64,000 bases of DNA from Ruminococcus sp. XPD3002. GTDB taxonomy: Bacteria > Bacillota > Clostridia > Oscillospirales > Ruminococcaceae. The notes beneath the pieces are model-generated. The model was not told where the DNA came from, did no database searches, and was given only the letters and a program-made list of their open reading frames with translations. Positions 26,222 to 35,642 of this stretch are shown in pieces (position 1 is the stretch's first letter; each line of letters begins with the position of its first letter). The stretch lies in contig FPJT01000007.1 in assembly GCA_900119535.1 (NCBI GenBank), positions 146,317 through 210,316 of the forward strand, given 5' to 3'. The position numbers and the translations under genes were made by a program.

Positions 26222-27121
26222 TCAGAGAGTTTTCAGCAGTTCGTCTATGAGCGCTCTCTTTGCAAGTCCGTCCGAGAAGGCAGTCGCACCGCCGCAGGCA
26301 GTGCCAAGCTTAAGAGCGTACTCGAATCCGCCCTGTGAAAGACCTGCAATGAAGCCTGCAAGCATCGAATCCCCTGCCCCGACCGAATTCTTTACCGTAC
26401 CGCTGCACACTCCGCAGCGGTATTTCTTGCCGCTCTCGTCCAGAAGGAATGCGCCTCTCTCCGCCATAGATACAAGCACGTTGCGGGCTCCCACTTTCTG
26501 CAATTCAGCGGCATAGAAGGCTATATCCTCATCGCTGTTTATTTCCTTGCCGAAAAGTCCGCCAAGCTCATAGTCATTCGGCTTTATGAGGAACGGTCTG
26601 TATTTCAGTACCTTCATGAGCAGTTCTCCCTCAGCATCCACTACAGTCATAATATCCTTATGGGCAAGACGTTCAAGGATATGCTCGTATATGTCGGAAG
26701 GAAGGCTTTTCGGTATGCTTCCTGCAAGTATCAGCGTATCGCCTTCATCAAGACGGTCCAGCTTTTCAAATAGACTATCAAGTGCCTTATCATCGATATC
26801 GGGACCTTGTCCGTTCAGTTCGGTCTCCTCGGCGGACTTTATCTTGATGTTTATACGTGAATTGCCCTTTTCAAGCCTTACGAAGTCCGCCTCGATACCC
26901 ATTGAGCAGACTCCCTGTTCGATAGCCTTGCCCGTGAAACCTGCTGTGAAGCCCATTGCTCTGGACTTTACTCCAAGCTCCGCAAGAACTGCCGAGACGT
27001 TTATTCCCTTTCCGCCGAAGTATATCTCCTCCGCTGACGAACGGTTAACGCATCCCAGCTTCATGCCCTCGGTGTGGACAACGTAGTCCACGGCAGGATT
27101 GAATGTAACGGTATATATCAT
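26222..27121 (-). CDS. fruK: 1-phosphofructokinase (PfkB family)
   Basis: 299 residues starting MIYTVTFNPAVDYVVHT. GGKGINVSAVLAELG is the PfkB signature 1, RINIKIK..ETELNGQGPDI is typical of FruK/LacC enzymes, and GTVKNSVGAGDSMLAGFIAGL is signature 2 with the catalytic Asp in GAGDS. Phosphorylates fructose-1-phosphate (FruK) or tagatose-6-phosphate (LacC); FruK is favoured by sequence feel. No fructose PTS gene is adjacent; it follows a glycosyltransferase gene with a 20-bp gap. Confidence 0.85.
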   Translation of the reverse strand: MIYTVTFNPAVDYVVHTEGMKLGCVNRSSAEEIYFGGKGINVSAVLAELGVKSRAMGFTAGFTGKAIEQGVCSMGIEADFVRLEKGNSRINIKIKSAEETELNGQGPDIDDKALDSLFEKLDRLDEGDTLILAGSIPKSLPSDIYEHILERLAHKDIMTVVDAEGELLMKVLKYRPFLIKPNDYELGGLFGKEINSDEDIAFYAAELQKVGARNVLVSMAERGAFLLDESGKKYRCGVCSGTVKNSVGAGDSMLAGFIAGLSQGGFEYALKLGTACGGATAFSDGLAKRALIDELLKTL

Positions 27122-27140
27122 AATGTCTCCGCCTTTCGTA

Positions 27141-27878
27141 TCAGTTGTTGTAGTCATAGAACAGCTTGTCTATCAGTTTATCGTACTCCTCGGGGTGTCC
27201 GAAAGCAGCCTTCAGCATGGCAGTGATATTGCTGAACATAAGCCTGAAATAGAGCCAGTCGCCCATATCGTCCATTTTTCGGGTGGAATTGATAAGGAAG
27301 TTCCGCTTGAGACAGCCGTATTTCCTGCCTGTTTTTCTGCCGAGTGCCTTAAGGTTCTTTGCAGTAGCCACATCTTCCATTGCCCTCTTGTCGGCAAATC
27401 CTCCGACCGCTTCAAAGGTGGACTTCTCCGCCCAGAACATACCGCAGTAGAGTCCCGTAACAGCGAACCCTATGCGGCACATGAGTTCGTTGAGCTTAAG
27501 GGGAAAGGAAGTCCGCTCGAACCTCATGGGAGCACCTCCGCCTATATATCTTCCGCTTGCAAGGAGCGAACACACTTCACGGATAGTCCCCACAGTCATG
27601 CGGTTATCGCAGTCGATAGTTATAATGACCTTTCCCCGTGCTGCGGCGATGCCCGTATTTCTTACCTGAGCTATACATCTGCTCTCATCCTTTACAGTCC
27701 TTGCACCGCATTGCTGAGCTATCTGTTCCGTGCGGTCGGTGCATCTGTTGCAGACTACTATTATCTCGACCTCTCTGCCGTATCTTTCAGCCGCTTTCTT
27801 TACCGAAGCGATACACCTTGCCACGTAGCGTTCCTCATTATGTGCAGGAATTATGACCGAAACCACAGGTCTTTTCAT
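27141..27878 (-). CDS. Family 2 glycosyltransferase
   Basis: 245 residues. GT-A fold: MKRPVVSVIIPAHNEERYVARCIASV, IIVVCNRCTDRTEQIAQ, the DxD-type VIITIDCDNRMT, and a C-terminal helix region with no obvious membrane segment. Transfers a sugar from a nucleotide-sugar donor; acceptor unknown. The second of two close ATG codons (27878) sits 7 nt from GGAGGG and is preferred. Shares a transcript with fruK. Confidence 0.9.
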   Translation of the reverse strand: MKRPVVSVIIPAHNEERYVARCIASVKKAAERYGREVEIIVVCNRCTDRTEQIAQQCGARTVKDESRCIAQVRNTGIAAARGKVIITIDCDNRMTVGTIREVCSLLASGRYIGGGAPMRFERTSFPLKLNELMCRIGFAVTGLYCGMFWAEKSTFEAVGGFADKRAMEDVATAKNLKALGRKTGRKYGCLKRNFLINSTRKMDDMGDWLYFRLMFSNITAMLKAAFGHPEEYDKLIDKLFYDYNN

Positions 27879-27889
27879 TTTCATCCCTC

Positions 27890-27942
27890 CATGAAAAAAA
27901 TCGAGCGCCATGATCTCCAGGAAAAAAGGTCTCAGCGCTCTA
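27890..27942 (-). promoter_or_regulatory. Possible attenuator before the glycosyltransferase gene
   Basis: Minus strand GAGCGC (27935-27940) can pair with GCGCTC (27903-27908) around a 26-nt middle and is followed by GATTTTTTT, directly before the GGAGGG ribosome site. The 6-bp stem is short for a terminator. Between 27943 and 28031 lies only leader sequence with one small hairpin (GCTGC...GCAGC). Confidence 0.3.
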
Positions 27943-28031
27943 ATTTATATATTATTATAAGGAGTGAGTTATTCATATATTAAAGCTGCTGTTTTGCAGC
28001 GGTAAACGTCTAACTCGTTTTCGTTGATTTT

Positions 28032-28060
28032 ATTATATCACCTGTTTTCGGGCATTTCAA
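28032..28060 (-). promoter_or_regulatory. Promoter of the glycosyltransferase-fruK operon
   Basis: TTGAAA, 17 bp, TATAAT on the minus strand, giving a leader of about 150 nt. The 28061-28387 stretch to the diverging GGDEF gene is AT-rich, with no gene and no recognised regulatory RNA. Confidence 0.7.
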
Positions 28061-28387
28061 TAGAATCAAAGTTTTTTTACGAGTCGTACACATTAAGTTT
28101 ACAAATGGTTAAACATTCGGATTCAATTACGCTCTGTTTATGAACAATTTGTCAACATGTACAAAAAAGTTCAGAACCATCAGCATTATTTACAATTCAG
28201 ACACAGTTATATTGTTCAAATCAACAAATAATAGAAAAACAGGCTGCCGTTCATAAAATATTCTCAAACTTTTTCTCATTTTGTGGTATCATTATATTGG
28301 ATTTGTGTAATCAGCAACGCTGTATATACACATAATAATAAAGGATGATCATGGCCTTTTTGACCATACAAGGAGATGTTTGGAAAT

Positions 28388-29689
28388 ATGAGTAGTGAGC
28401 CTATTGATAAAATAAACCTTAACGAAGCACTGGATATCTTCAGCAACAGTGTTGATGCGCTGCTTATCGTTGACGGTAATGCAGATAAATACAACTCACT
28501 GGTACGCAAAGGATTCTTTGAGGACTTCATCGACGAAAGCGGAAGCTACCACTCTCTTATCGAAAAGCTGTGGTTCCATTTTGGCGACACTCAGGACAGC
28601 ATAACTAAGGATTATAAGGTATTTCTGCCGATATTCGGTGAATTTTCGGGCAAATACAGCAAGCGCCTGAAAGTTGTCCTCAACGAGGAAACCCACATTA
28701 TCCAGATGACTGTATACCCCATAAAGGAGAAGGAGCTTTATCTCTTCCTTCTTGACGATCTCGATGATAAAGAAAATATCGAAGAGACTCTTACCAGCAA
28801 AAAGGTCAACACTATACAGAGTACATACCTCTTCTCGATGTATTTCGATATCGTGAGAGATACTACAAACAGCATCTGCATTTCCGAGATATCCGATGAA
28901 ACGGTCAATTCTCCGATAAAGTATTCAGACTGGAGAATGATGATCGTCAATATGATATGGCCCGATGACCAGGCGCTGTTCCTCGAAAAGACCGATCCCG
29001 AATACCTCAAAACTCATTTCACTCCGGGACAGACTTCTTCCTTCGATTGCCTTATGCAGAACCTTGAAGGCAACTACATCTGGGTAAAGCTCATATTCTG
29101 CCGTGCAGAGACTAACTATGACGATGACTACCGTTTCGTATTCATGGTACAGGATATCCACGAGAACGTAGCTGAACTTATGTCCACACTGAAAAAATAC
29201 GAGGATCTCGCTTCAAAGGATCCCCTTACTTCGGTATACAATCACGGAAGAATCTCCACAGAGCTCTACAACGCTCTTGATAAAACTCAGAAAATGGGCA
29301 GAAAGGCATGTATCATAATGCTTGATATAGATTACTTCAAGCACGTAAACGATGATTACGGCCACTCTGTAGGCGATATAACCCTGATACACTTCGCCGA
29401 GACTGTCAAAGCTGTCATAAAGGACAAGAATGCCGTACTCGGACGCTGGGGCGGTGAGGAATTCGTCGTTGTAAACTATGACGATGATATCGAAGCAGCA
29501 GGAGAACTTGCAGAGCTTCTCCGCAGCACGATAGAAAAAGAACCCTTCAACAGAGTCGGTCATCTGACATGCAGTATAGGTGTTACCGATATCAGACCTG
29601 ACGACTCCTTCAAGACCGCTTTTGACCGCATGGACAAGGCTGTTTATCAGGCAAAGGGCAACGGAAGGAACCGAGTAGTCGTAAGATGA
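28388..29689 (+). CDS. GGDEF-domain protein, probable diguanylate cyclase
   Basis: 433 residues. The N-terminal 260 residues look like two PAS-type sensing folds (for example YSDWRMMIVNMIWPDDQALFLEK and the DYRFVFMVQDIHENV end), and no membrane segment is visible. The C-terminal GGDEF domain starts at KDPLTSVYNHGRI, with IIMLDIDYFKHVNDDYGHSVGD and the active-site variant GRWGGEEF at about 355. The RxxD inhibitory site that normally lies 5 residues before GGDEF is absent. Makes c-di-GMP from two GTP. The ATG at 28388 is 12 nt from AAGGAG; the one at 28376 abuts it. Confidence 0.9.
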   Translation: MSSEPIDKINLNEALDIFSNSVDALLIVDGNADKYNSLVRKGFFEDFIDESGSYHSLIEKLWFHFGDTQDSITKDYKVFLPIFGEFSGKYSKRLKVVLNEETHIIQMTVYPIKEKELYLFLLDDLDDKENIEETLTSKKVNTIQSTYLFSMYFDIVRDTTNSICISEISDETVNSPIKYSDWRMMIVNMIWPDDQALFLEKTDPEYLKTHFTPGQTSSFDCLMQNLEGNYIWVKLIFCRAETNYDDDYRFVFMVQDIHENVAELMSTLKKYEDLASKDPLTSVYNHGRISTELYNALDKTQKMGRKACIIMLDIDYFKHVNDDYGHSVGDITLIHFAETVKAVIKDKNAVLGRWGGEEFVVVNYDDDIEAAGELAELLRSTIEKEPFNRVGHLTCSIGVTDIRPDDSFKTAFDRMDKAVYQAKGNGRNRVVVR

Positions 29690-29741
29690 TACGGCTAATA
29701 ATAGTTCTCAGTCAATCAAAAGCGGTATCATTCGCTTAAAC

Positions 29742-29790
29742 GTAAAACGCTCCCCGAACTTAGGAGTACATTCGGGGAGCGCTTTTATGA
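29742..29790 (+). terminator. Terminator of the GGDEF gene
   Basis: GCTCCCCGAA and TTCGGGGAGC arms around a 13-nt loop followed by GCTTTT. Confidence 0.75.
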
Positions 29791-29798
29791 TAATAAAT

Positions 29799-29945
29799 GT
29801 GAACTCAATAACCGAATCCTGACAGCTATTGCCCCGTATTATCGGGGAGCGCAAATTCTTTTCAGAATAAGGGGGTTGCGCGTCACATTTTATGTCAGTC
29901 TCATTTTACCCTTTTCGGCAAAACCGCTGACATTAATAAGGGGGG
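29799..29945 (+). repeat. Dispersed leader element, copy 1 (before AraC gene)
   Basis: Diverged copy of the element at 45724-45840. Shared blocks are ACTCAATAACCG, ATTGCCCCG, CGGGGAGCGCAAATTCTT, CATTTTATGTCAG/CATGTCAAG followed by CTCATTTT, and CGGCAAAA before AATAAGG. Both copies end within 40 bp of a plus-strand start codon and carry CCCC...GGGG hairpins. Confidence 0.6.
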
Positions 29946-29955
29946 GAGGGATCGT

Positions 29956-30735
29956 ATGATAATAAACAATGTGGGATTTAACCACTGTCATGACGCCGAT
30001 TTTATCATCGAGCGTCCCGAAGGAAGCGGCGACGAACTGCTGCTTCTTATCAAGACCGAAGCTGTCTTTACCATAGACGGCAAAGATATCCGCGCACCGC
30101 AGGATTCTGTATTCTATTATCCCAAGTCGAGACCGCAGTTCTACAGGTGCATACCTCAGCACACATTCGATAACGACTGGATACATTTCGAGCTTGATGA
30201 CGAGGAAAGAGCCTTGCTCCACCTGGACATCATACCTGCCGAAACACCGATACCTATGGATATAAGCTTCCTTAGCTTCTGCATCAAGTCGATAGCCTAT
30301 GAGCAATACTCCGATCACCCATACAAAGATCAGAGCATAAAAAGCTATATGACGCTTTTGTTCACCAAGATAGCCGAACGTGTAATGCAGAACGAAAAGT
30401 ACCATTCGGGAAAGCAGTATGAAATGCTCTCGACGATACGAAGCAAGATATATGCCGAACCCTTCGTACAGCGCAGTATAGGCTACGCTTGTCACGAGGT
30501 CAATATGAGCCGTTCAGCATTCCAGCATGCTTACAAGAAGCTGTTCGGTGTAAGCTTCATCAGGGACCTCATCAACAGCAGAACGGAATACGCCAAAATG
30601 CTCCTTATTTCCACCGACCTTACATCGGAAGCCATATCAAAGCAGTGCGGCTACCGCAGCTATGTCCACTTTGCACGTCAGTTCAAGGAACAGACGGGAA
30701 TGAGTCCCCTTGAATACAGAAAAAGCAAGAGATAA
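29956..30735 (+). CDS. AraC-family transcriptional regulator
   Basis: 259 residues. N-terminal cupin-like sensing domain (about 1-150; KTEAVFTIDGKDIRAPQDSVFYYPKSRPQFYR) and C-terminal double helix-turn-helix (about 165-259; SIGYACHEVNMSRSAFQHAYKKLFGVSFIRDL and SEAISKQCGYRSYVHFARQFKEQTGMSPLEYRK). Sugar-responsive AraC proteins are common near glycoside hydrolases; here the GH9 gene at 30770 converges on it, so control of that gene is possible but unproven. GGAGGG site before ATG. Confidence 0.93.
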   Translation: MIINNVGFNHCHDADFIIERPEGSGDELLLLIKTEAVFTIDGKDIRAPQDSVFYYPKSRPQFYRCIPQHTFDNDWIHFELDDEERALLHLDIIPAETPIPMDISFLSFCIKSIAYEQYSDHPYKDQSIKSYMTLLFTKIAERVMQNEKYHSGKQYEMLSTIRSKIYAEPFVQRSIGYACHEVNMSRSAFQHAYKKLFGVSFIRDLINSRTEYAKMLLISTDLTSEAISKQCGYRSYVHFARQFKEQTGMSPLEYRKSKR

Positions 30736-30737
30736 AT

Positions 30738-30771
30738 GAACTGCCCTCAACGGAGGGCAGTTCCGTTTTTT
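30738..30771 (+). terminator. Terminator between AraC and GH9 genes
   Basis: GAACTGCCCTC-AACG-GAGGGCAGTTC followed by CGTTTTTTA; strong for the plus strand, and may also serve the converging GH9 transcript. Confidence 0.88.
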
Positions 30772-33310
30772 ATGCTCTGTCGGGGAGAGAAGCTATCACC
30801 TTTGCATCAAGCTTCTGGATAGCAAGTGCATCCTGACCTGTTATGCCGTCGCCGGGGTTAAAGCAGTCAGCGTTTACAAGTCCCTGTCCGTCGATATTGT
30901 ATTTTTGGCTGTTTGCAACATACTGGAGTATGAGCAGAGCATCAGAAAGTGTTACATCACCGTCAAGGTTAGCATCACCGTATTTTACATTTGCAGGCTG
31001 TGTAGGAGCTTCTGTAGCAGGAGCTGTTGTTACAGGCTCTGTTGTGGGAGCTTCTGTAGCAAGAGCTGTTGTTGCAGGCTCTGTTGTAGGTGCCTCAGTT
31101 GCAGGCTGTGTAGGAGCTTCTGTTGCAGGCTGTACAGGTGCGGGAGCAACTGAAGGATCTGTAAGTGTAAGGAGATATGTCAGAGGAGAATTCCAGTAGA
31201 TAGTTATCTCGTTTGTTGAATAGCTCTCTGAGTTGTCAACATAGCACTTTGCAGCAGGTGCATCAGCAAGATATGCCTTAGCAGCACTGTCTTCAAGGTT
31301 CTCATTCACACCGCCAGCAAGCATGCCCTTCATTGCCTTTCCGGCAGCCATTGAAGGACGGTGGTGAGGATTCTCGGGAGAAACTGTACCATAGCCCGAA
31401 ACGAAGCATGTAGCAACAGGGTTAGCACCAAGGAGATAGTTAAGCTGTGCCTGTGCAGCTTCACCGTAGTTTTCGCCGCCTGTTAACTGCTGAGCAAGAC
31501 CGAATATGATACCTGCGTTTGCGATAGTCATATTGCTTCCCCAGTTATACTTAGTGAGAGGTGAACCGTAAGGTGAGCTCTCAACATTGCCTATCATCTT
31601 GTCAGCCTGCTTGAGAACAGCAGCCTGTGCGTTCTTGTAGACATCGGAGTTCTTGTCTGCGCCGTTCATAGTAAGGATAGCGATGTTGCCGTAATCGCCT
31701 ACTGTTGACCAGTCGAGACCTGTATAAGACTTACCTGCGGAAGCGAGGTACTTATCGTCCTTTGTTGCGCGGTACATCTGAACTGCTGCCCAGTAGCGCT
31801 CATCCTTGTCTGTCATATCGCCGTATTCACCTGTAACGATGTCCTCGGGATTCTTGAACAGGAAGTTCGGATTGGATTCGAGCCATGCCCATGACTTGTT
31901 TGCAGCTTCCATGCACTTCTTAGCGAAATCGCTGTCATACTTCTCATAGAACTCAGCTGCGAGTGCCATAGATGCACAGAAATCAGCTGTAGCTGTTGAG
32001 CTTACGGGAGTTACGATGAGCTCGTCCTTTTCCTCTGTAGGAGCAACATATCCGGGGAATGTAGCGCAGGATACCTTATGGTAAGCGCCGCCGTCGGGAG
32101 CCTGCATCTTCATCATCCATTCAAGCTCGAAACGTGCTTCGTCGAGGATATCGGGAACACCGTTGCCGCTCTCGGGGATACCGAGGCTGTCGCTGTAGAG
32201 TGAAGGTGCAGCCTGATAAGCGTAAAGCAGGTCTGCAACAGTCTTTGCAGCAGGAACTACATAACGTCCGTAGTCACCGGCATCGTGCCAGCCGCCGCTT
32301 ACGTCTATCTTCTGGTTTGTACCGTATACTGTAGCCTGACTTGTATGGCAAGCAGCGTGACCGAATGTCGCATCCTCTACCTTAACGCCGCAGCGCTGGA
32401 GATAAAGCATCTTTACGCTGTCATCGATGAGGTTTGAGTAAACCTTATCGCCTATCTCAAATGTATAGGAATCATCAAGTCCGTCGCAGGAGATGTAGTA
32501 TTTGCCTGCTTTTGTAACAGATGAGAAATCACCTGTATAGTTTGTTTCGCCTGCGCTTGCATTTTCCTTCTTGTTTTCAAGCTTGCCTGTAAATACCTTT
32601 TCCTTTGTATCGGCATTTACAACAGAGAACTCTGTCTGGTTTGTAACATCACGGAATACAGCAGTCTTTTTGCTGTCAGGTCTGTAGCCTACCTGGTTGA
32701 TGTTGATAGAAGGTGCATAAGGCTTGTCTGCATCATAGTCAACGTTGCTGTCGTCAACGAGTTCGAGAGAAACGTTATCGATGTAGATAGTGTGCTCGGG
32801 AAGCTCGCCCTCGTACTTCTCCTGTATACCGCAGTTGAACACGAGTTTAGCCATGATATCTGTTTCCTCTTCCATAGTGAACTCATATTCTACTGTCTGA
32901 GGAGTTGAAGTAAGATTAAGTCCCTTCCATGTATAGGCTCTGTAGTCGCCGCCGTTCATCTGTATCATACCCTCAACGAAGCGGTCAACTGTTGATGAGA
33001 TGTCGTACTTAAGGCGGTATACACCGTTCTTATAAAGCGGAATGATATCGTAGTATACCTGAACTGCGTAGTTTACCTTTCCAACGTTCTTTACAGTCAG
33101 AGCAAGTCTGCCGTCATCGGTGGAAAGAGCGCAGCTTCCGCCGCTTTCCTTATAGGTACCCCAGTCTTTGGTACCATTTTCAAAAGTTGAATTCTTGATG
33201 AGATTTCCTGCTGCATTTCCGCTGAGCGGTAAAGCCGCAGAGCCGCATGAAGCGATAAGCATGCCTGATATCAGTGCTGAAAGGCATCTTCTCATTATTT
33301 TGTGGTTCAT
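30770..33310 (-). CDS. GH9 cellulase with CBM4, Ig-like domain and dockerin
   Basis: 846 residues from ATG at 33308-33310 (GGGAG site). Signal peptide about 1-33; CBM4-like jelly roll (about 36-185, starts NLIKNSTFENGTKDWG); Ig-like CelD_N module (about 200-290, ININQVGYRPDSKKTAVF); GH9 catalytic domain with GGWHDAGDYGRY and the catalytic-acid region SYSTNEITIYWNSPL. Then a linker of PATEAPTQ/TTEPATTA-type repeats and a canonical dockerin (GDANLDGDVTLSDALLILQ, NADCFNPGDGITGQDALAIQ). This CBM4-Ig-GH9 order is that of cellobiohydrolase/endoglucanase types such as CbhA/CelK. Works with the first GH9 enzyme on crystalline or amorphous cellulose in a cellulosome. Confidence 0.95.
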   Translation of the reverse strand: MNHKIMRRCLSALISGMLIASCGSAALPLSGNAAGNLIKNSTFENGTKDWGTYKESGGSCALSTDDGRLALTVKNVGKVNYAVQVYYDIIPLYKNGVYRLKYDISSTVDRFVEGMIQMNGGDYRAYTWKGLNLTSTPQTVEYEFTMEEETDIMAKLVFNCGIQEKYEGELPEHTIYIDNVSLELVDDSNVDYDADKPYAPSININQVGYRPDSKKTAVFRDVTNQTEFSVVNADTKEKVFTGKLENKKENASAGETNYTGDFSSVTKAGKYYISCDGLDDSYTFEIGDKVYSNLIDDSVKMLYLQRCGVKVEDATFGHAACHTSQATVYGTNQKIDVSGGWHDAGDYGRYVVPAAKTVADLLYAYQAAPSLYSDSLGIPESGNGVPDILDEARFELEWMMKMQAPDGGAYHKVSCATFPGYVAPTEEKDELIVTPVSSTATADFCASMALAAEFYEKYDSDFAKKCMEAANKSWAWLESNPNFLFKNPEDIVTGEYGDMTDKDERYWAAVQMYRATKDDKYLASAGKSYTGLDWSTVGDYGNIAILTMNGADKNSDVYKNAQAAVLKQADKMIGNVESSPYGSPLTKYNWGSNMTIANAGIIFGLAQQLTGGENYGEAAQAQLNYLLGANPVATCFVSGYGTVSPENPHHRPSMAAGKAMKGMLAGGVNENLEDSAAKAYLADAPAAKCYVDNSESYSTNEITIYWNSPLTYLLTLTDPSVAPAPVQPATEAPTQPATEAPTTEPATTALATEAPTTEPVTTAPATEAPTQPANVKYGDANLDGDVTLSDALLILQYVANSQKYNIDGQGLVNADCFNPGDGITGQDALAIQKLDAKVIASLPDRA

Positions 33311-33486
33311 GTAATTACTCCCTCTCATGGTGACATTGTCACCGTATTTTTTTACAATACAATTGTAACATAACCGCCAGACCATTTCAATGATAAATCG
33401 TGCATATTCTGAAACATATCGTGCAGAATTAATGAATAAATGATAATTGTGGTGTCTCCTGTCGGGGACGGATTTGAAATTAATTT

Positions 33487-33760
33487 GTAGGGGCGCTTTC
33501 CGAGCGCCCGTGATATCCCCGATAAATATGAATAGAACATTGTAGGGACGGCGTCCCTACACTACTTTCTACTTTCTGATATCTGAAAACTAAAGGGGCG
33601 ATGTAGGCATCGCCCCCTACACGGTATCAGGGTTGCATGTGGTTGTACGTGTATCGACGGGCGCTCGGAAAGCGCCCCTACACTGCTTTCTACTTTCTAA
33701 TCACTGATTACTGCTTTCTGATTTGCGACAACTAAAAGGGCGCACAATGTGCGCCCCTAC
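33487..33760. repeat. Cluster of five GGGGCG-type palindromes
   Basis: Perfect palindromes at about 33490-33509, 33542-33560, 33595-33616, 33659-33680 and 33738-33756, each with GTAGGG / CCCTAC-type ends, separated by similar CTACTTTCTACTTTCTGAT spacers. The block fills the GH9-tyrS gap. The last hairpin may terminate the tyrS transcript. The rest of the gap (33311-33486) is the AT-rich GH9 upstream region. Confidence 0.75.
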
Positions 33761-33769
33761 AAACCGATA

Positions 33770-34987
33770 TTACTTCACAACTACCTTCTTGAATACCTTC
33801 TTGCCCTTGCGGATTATGGTTTCTCCTTCAAGCTTTATCTGAGCCTTTGGATCGGTCATCTTCTCATCGTTGACTGTGATACCGCCCTGCTGTACAAGTC
33901 TGCGAGCCTCTGAGATAGAAGGTGCGAAACCTGCCTTGACAAGTACGGTAAGAAGTCCCATAGCGCCGTCTGTAAGCTCTGAAGCCTCTATCTCTGCAAC
34001 AGGCATGTTCTCATCCGAACCGCCGCCGCCAAAGAGTGCCTTTGAAGCTGCCTTTGCCTTTTCAGCCTCTTCCTCGCCGTGAACAAGCTTTGTAAGCTCG
34101 TATGCAAGGAGCTCCTTAGCCTCGTTGAACTGTGCGCCTTCCATAGTCTTTTCCATTTCCTCTATCTGCTCTACAGGTACGAATGTGAGCATCTTAAGGC
34201 ACTTGATAACGTCTGCATCAGCAACGTTTCTCCAGTACTGGAAGAACTCGTATGGAGTTGTCTTTTCGGGATCGAGCCATACTGCACCCTTCTCGGTCTT
34301 GCCCATTTTCTTACCCTCGCTGTTGAGGAGAAGAGTTATAGTCATAGCGTAAGCGTCCTTGCCGAGCTTACGTCTGATAAGCTCTGTACCGCCAAGCATG
34401 TTTGCCCACTGGTCATCGCCGCCGAACTGCATGTTACAGCCGTATTTCTGGAAGAGTTCAAGGAAATCGTAGCTCTGCATTATCATGTAGTTGAATTCAA
34501 GGAATGTGAGTCCCCTCTCCATTCTCTGCTTGTAGCATTCGTGTGAGAGCATACGGTTTACACTGAAGTGTGCTCCGACATCACGGAGAAGCTCGATGTA
34601 ATTCAGCTTCATGAGCCAGTCAGCGTTGTTAACGATGATAGCCTTGTCCTCAGAGAAGTCGATGAAACGGCTCATCTGCTTCTTGAAGCAGTCAACGTTG
34701 TGCTGTATGGTCTCGGGAGTCATCATCTTACGCATATCTGTCTTGCCCGAAGGGTCTCCTATCATTGCAGTACCGCCGCCGATAAGTACGATAGGCTTGT
34801 TGCCTGCCATCTGGAGTCGCTTCATAAGGCAGAGTGCCATGAAGTGTCCTACGTGGAGAGAGTCCGCTGTAGGGTCGAATCCGATGTAGAATGTAGCCTT
34901 GCCTGCGTTTACAAGCTCCTCTATCTCCTTTTCGTCTGTGAGCTGTGCGAGAAGTCCTCGTCTTTTAAGTTCTTCAAAAGTGGTCAT
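33770..34987 (-). CDS. tyrS: Tyrosyl-tRNA synthetase
   Basis: 405-residue class Ic synthetase: [20 protein letters not shown] holds the HIGH-like [22 protein letters not shown] binds tyrosine/ATP, and [14 protein letters not shown] is the KMSKS equivalent. A C-terminal S4 RNA-binding domain ([23 protein letters not shown]) is present. Charges tRNA-Tyr. It is the last gene of an operon led by a T-box with a tyrosine-type specifier at 36.9 kb, with three unrelated genes in between. Confidence 0.97.
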   Translation of the reverse strand: MTTFEELKRRGLLAQLTDEKEIEELVNAGKATFYIGFDPTADSLHVGHFMALCLMKRLQMAGNKPIVLIGGGTAMIGDPSGKTDMRKMMTPETIQHNVDCFKKQMSRFIDFSEDKAIIVNNADWLMKLNYIELLRDVGAHFSVNRMLSHECYKQRMERGLTFLEFNYMIMQSYDFLELFQKYGCNMQFGGDDQWANMLGGTELIRRKLGKDAYAMTITLLLNSEGKKMGKTEKGAVWLDPEKTTPYEFFQYWRNVADADVIKCLKMLTFVPVEQIEEMEKTMEGAQFNEAKELLAYELTKLVHGEEEAEKAKAASKALFGGGGSDENMPVAEIEASELTDGAMGLLTVLVKAGFAPSISEARRLVQQGGITVNDEKMTDPKAQIKLEGETIIRKGKKVFKKVVVK

Positions 34988-34989
34988 AG

Positions 34990-35610
34990 TTATTTCTCCT
35001 TTATTAATATTTTATTCTCATCTATAAGAGTATCAACGATGTGCTTCAAATCATCAAATCTGCATTCTTTTACAGGTAGTTTTTTTAAAGCTGACAATGA
35101 TATTGTTTTTGACATGGTTTTATTATCATCTAATGATCTGGTCGGCAAAACATAGAATACCCATTGCGTAACTTCAGTGGGCTGAATAATATCCTGATCT
35201 TTACAATCAAGAAGACAAAACACATATATATCTGACTGTCGTTTTCTTATTTTTTCATATGAATTGTCAGAAGCCTCCCACCCCAGTGACGGACTTATAC
35301 CGAAACTTATCGAAGATAATTCCTTTTGTCCCCAGGTCTGTATATAGGCTGAGGATTTAACCTCAATTCGTATGCCTTTATATAATAGATCGTATTTACT
35401 CCAAGAATTTCTGTTTTCTTTAATTCCAAGAGCAAGACGTACCAAAAATTCTGCAAAAATACCACGTTCAGTATTACCGAGCAAATCGGAATGAGCCCAG
35501 CTCCAATAATCGTTCAAATCAGCAATTTTTTCGCCGTTGCCGCATGTAATAGGATCTTCACCGTCTAATTGACAGGGAGGAATAGCAGGATATTTAATCG
35601 GCGTTTTCAT
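34990..35610 (-). CDS. Uncharacterised protein with PD-(D/E)XK-like motif
   Basis: 206 residues from ATG at 35608-35610; a GTG nine bases upstream is too close to the AAAGG site. I do not recognise a named family. D74 and E83-V-K85 ([18 protein letters not shown]), preceded by [15 protein letters not shown], fit the PD-(D/E)XK nuclease core (helix, then D, then ExK on adjacent strands). A mixed beta region with [10 protein letters not shown] follows. It may be a restriction-like or repair nuclease, or an inactive relative. Its stop is 2 bp before tyrS. More AT-rich than its neighbours, suggesting acquisition. Confidence 0.6.
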   Translation of the reverse strand: MKTPIKYPAIPPCQLDGEDPITCGNGEKIADLNDYWSWAHSDLLGNTERGIFAEFLVRLALGIKENRNSWSKYDLLYKGIRIEVKSSAYIQTWGQKELSSISFGISPSLGWEASDNSYEKIRKRQSDIYVFCLLDCKDQDIIQPTEVTQWVFYVLPTRSLDDNKTMSKTISLSALKKLPVKECRFDDLKHIVDTLIDENKILIKEK

Positions 35611-35628
35611 GTCTATCACGACCTTTCA
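35600..35628. repeat. 29-bp direct repeat, copy 1
   Basis: Identical to 36246-36274. It contains the ATG and ribosome site of the PD-(D/E)XK-like gene. The two copies flank the zeta-like gene. Confidence 0.85.
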
Positions 35629-35642
35629 AGTCTGATATATGC

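Noticed and set aside
30843-31199. Plus-strand Ala/Val/Gly-rich open frame
   Set aside because: Antisense of the Thr/Pro linker repeats and dockerin of the GH9 gene.
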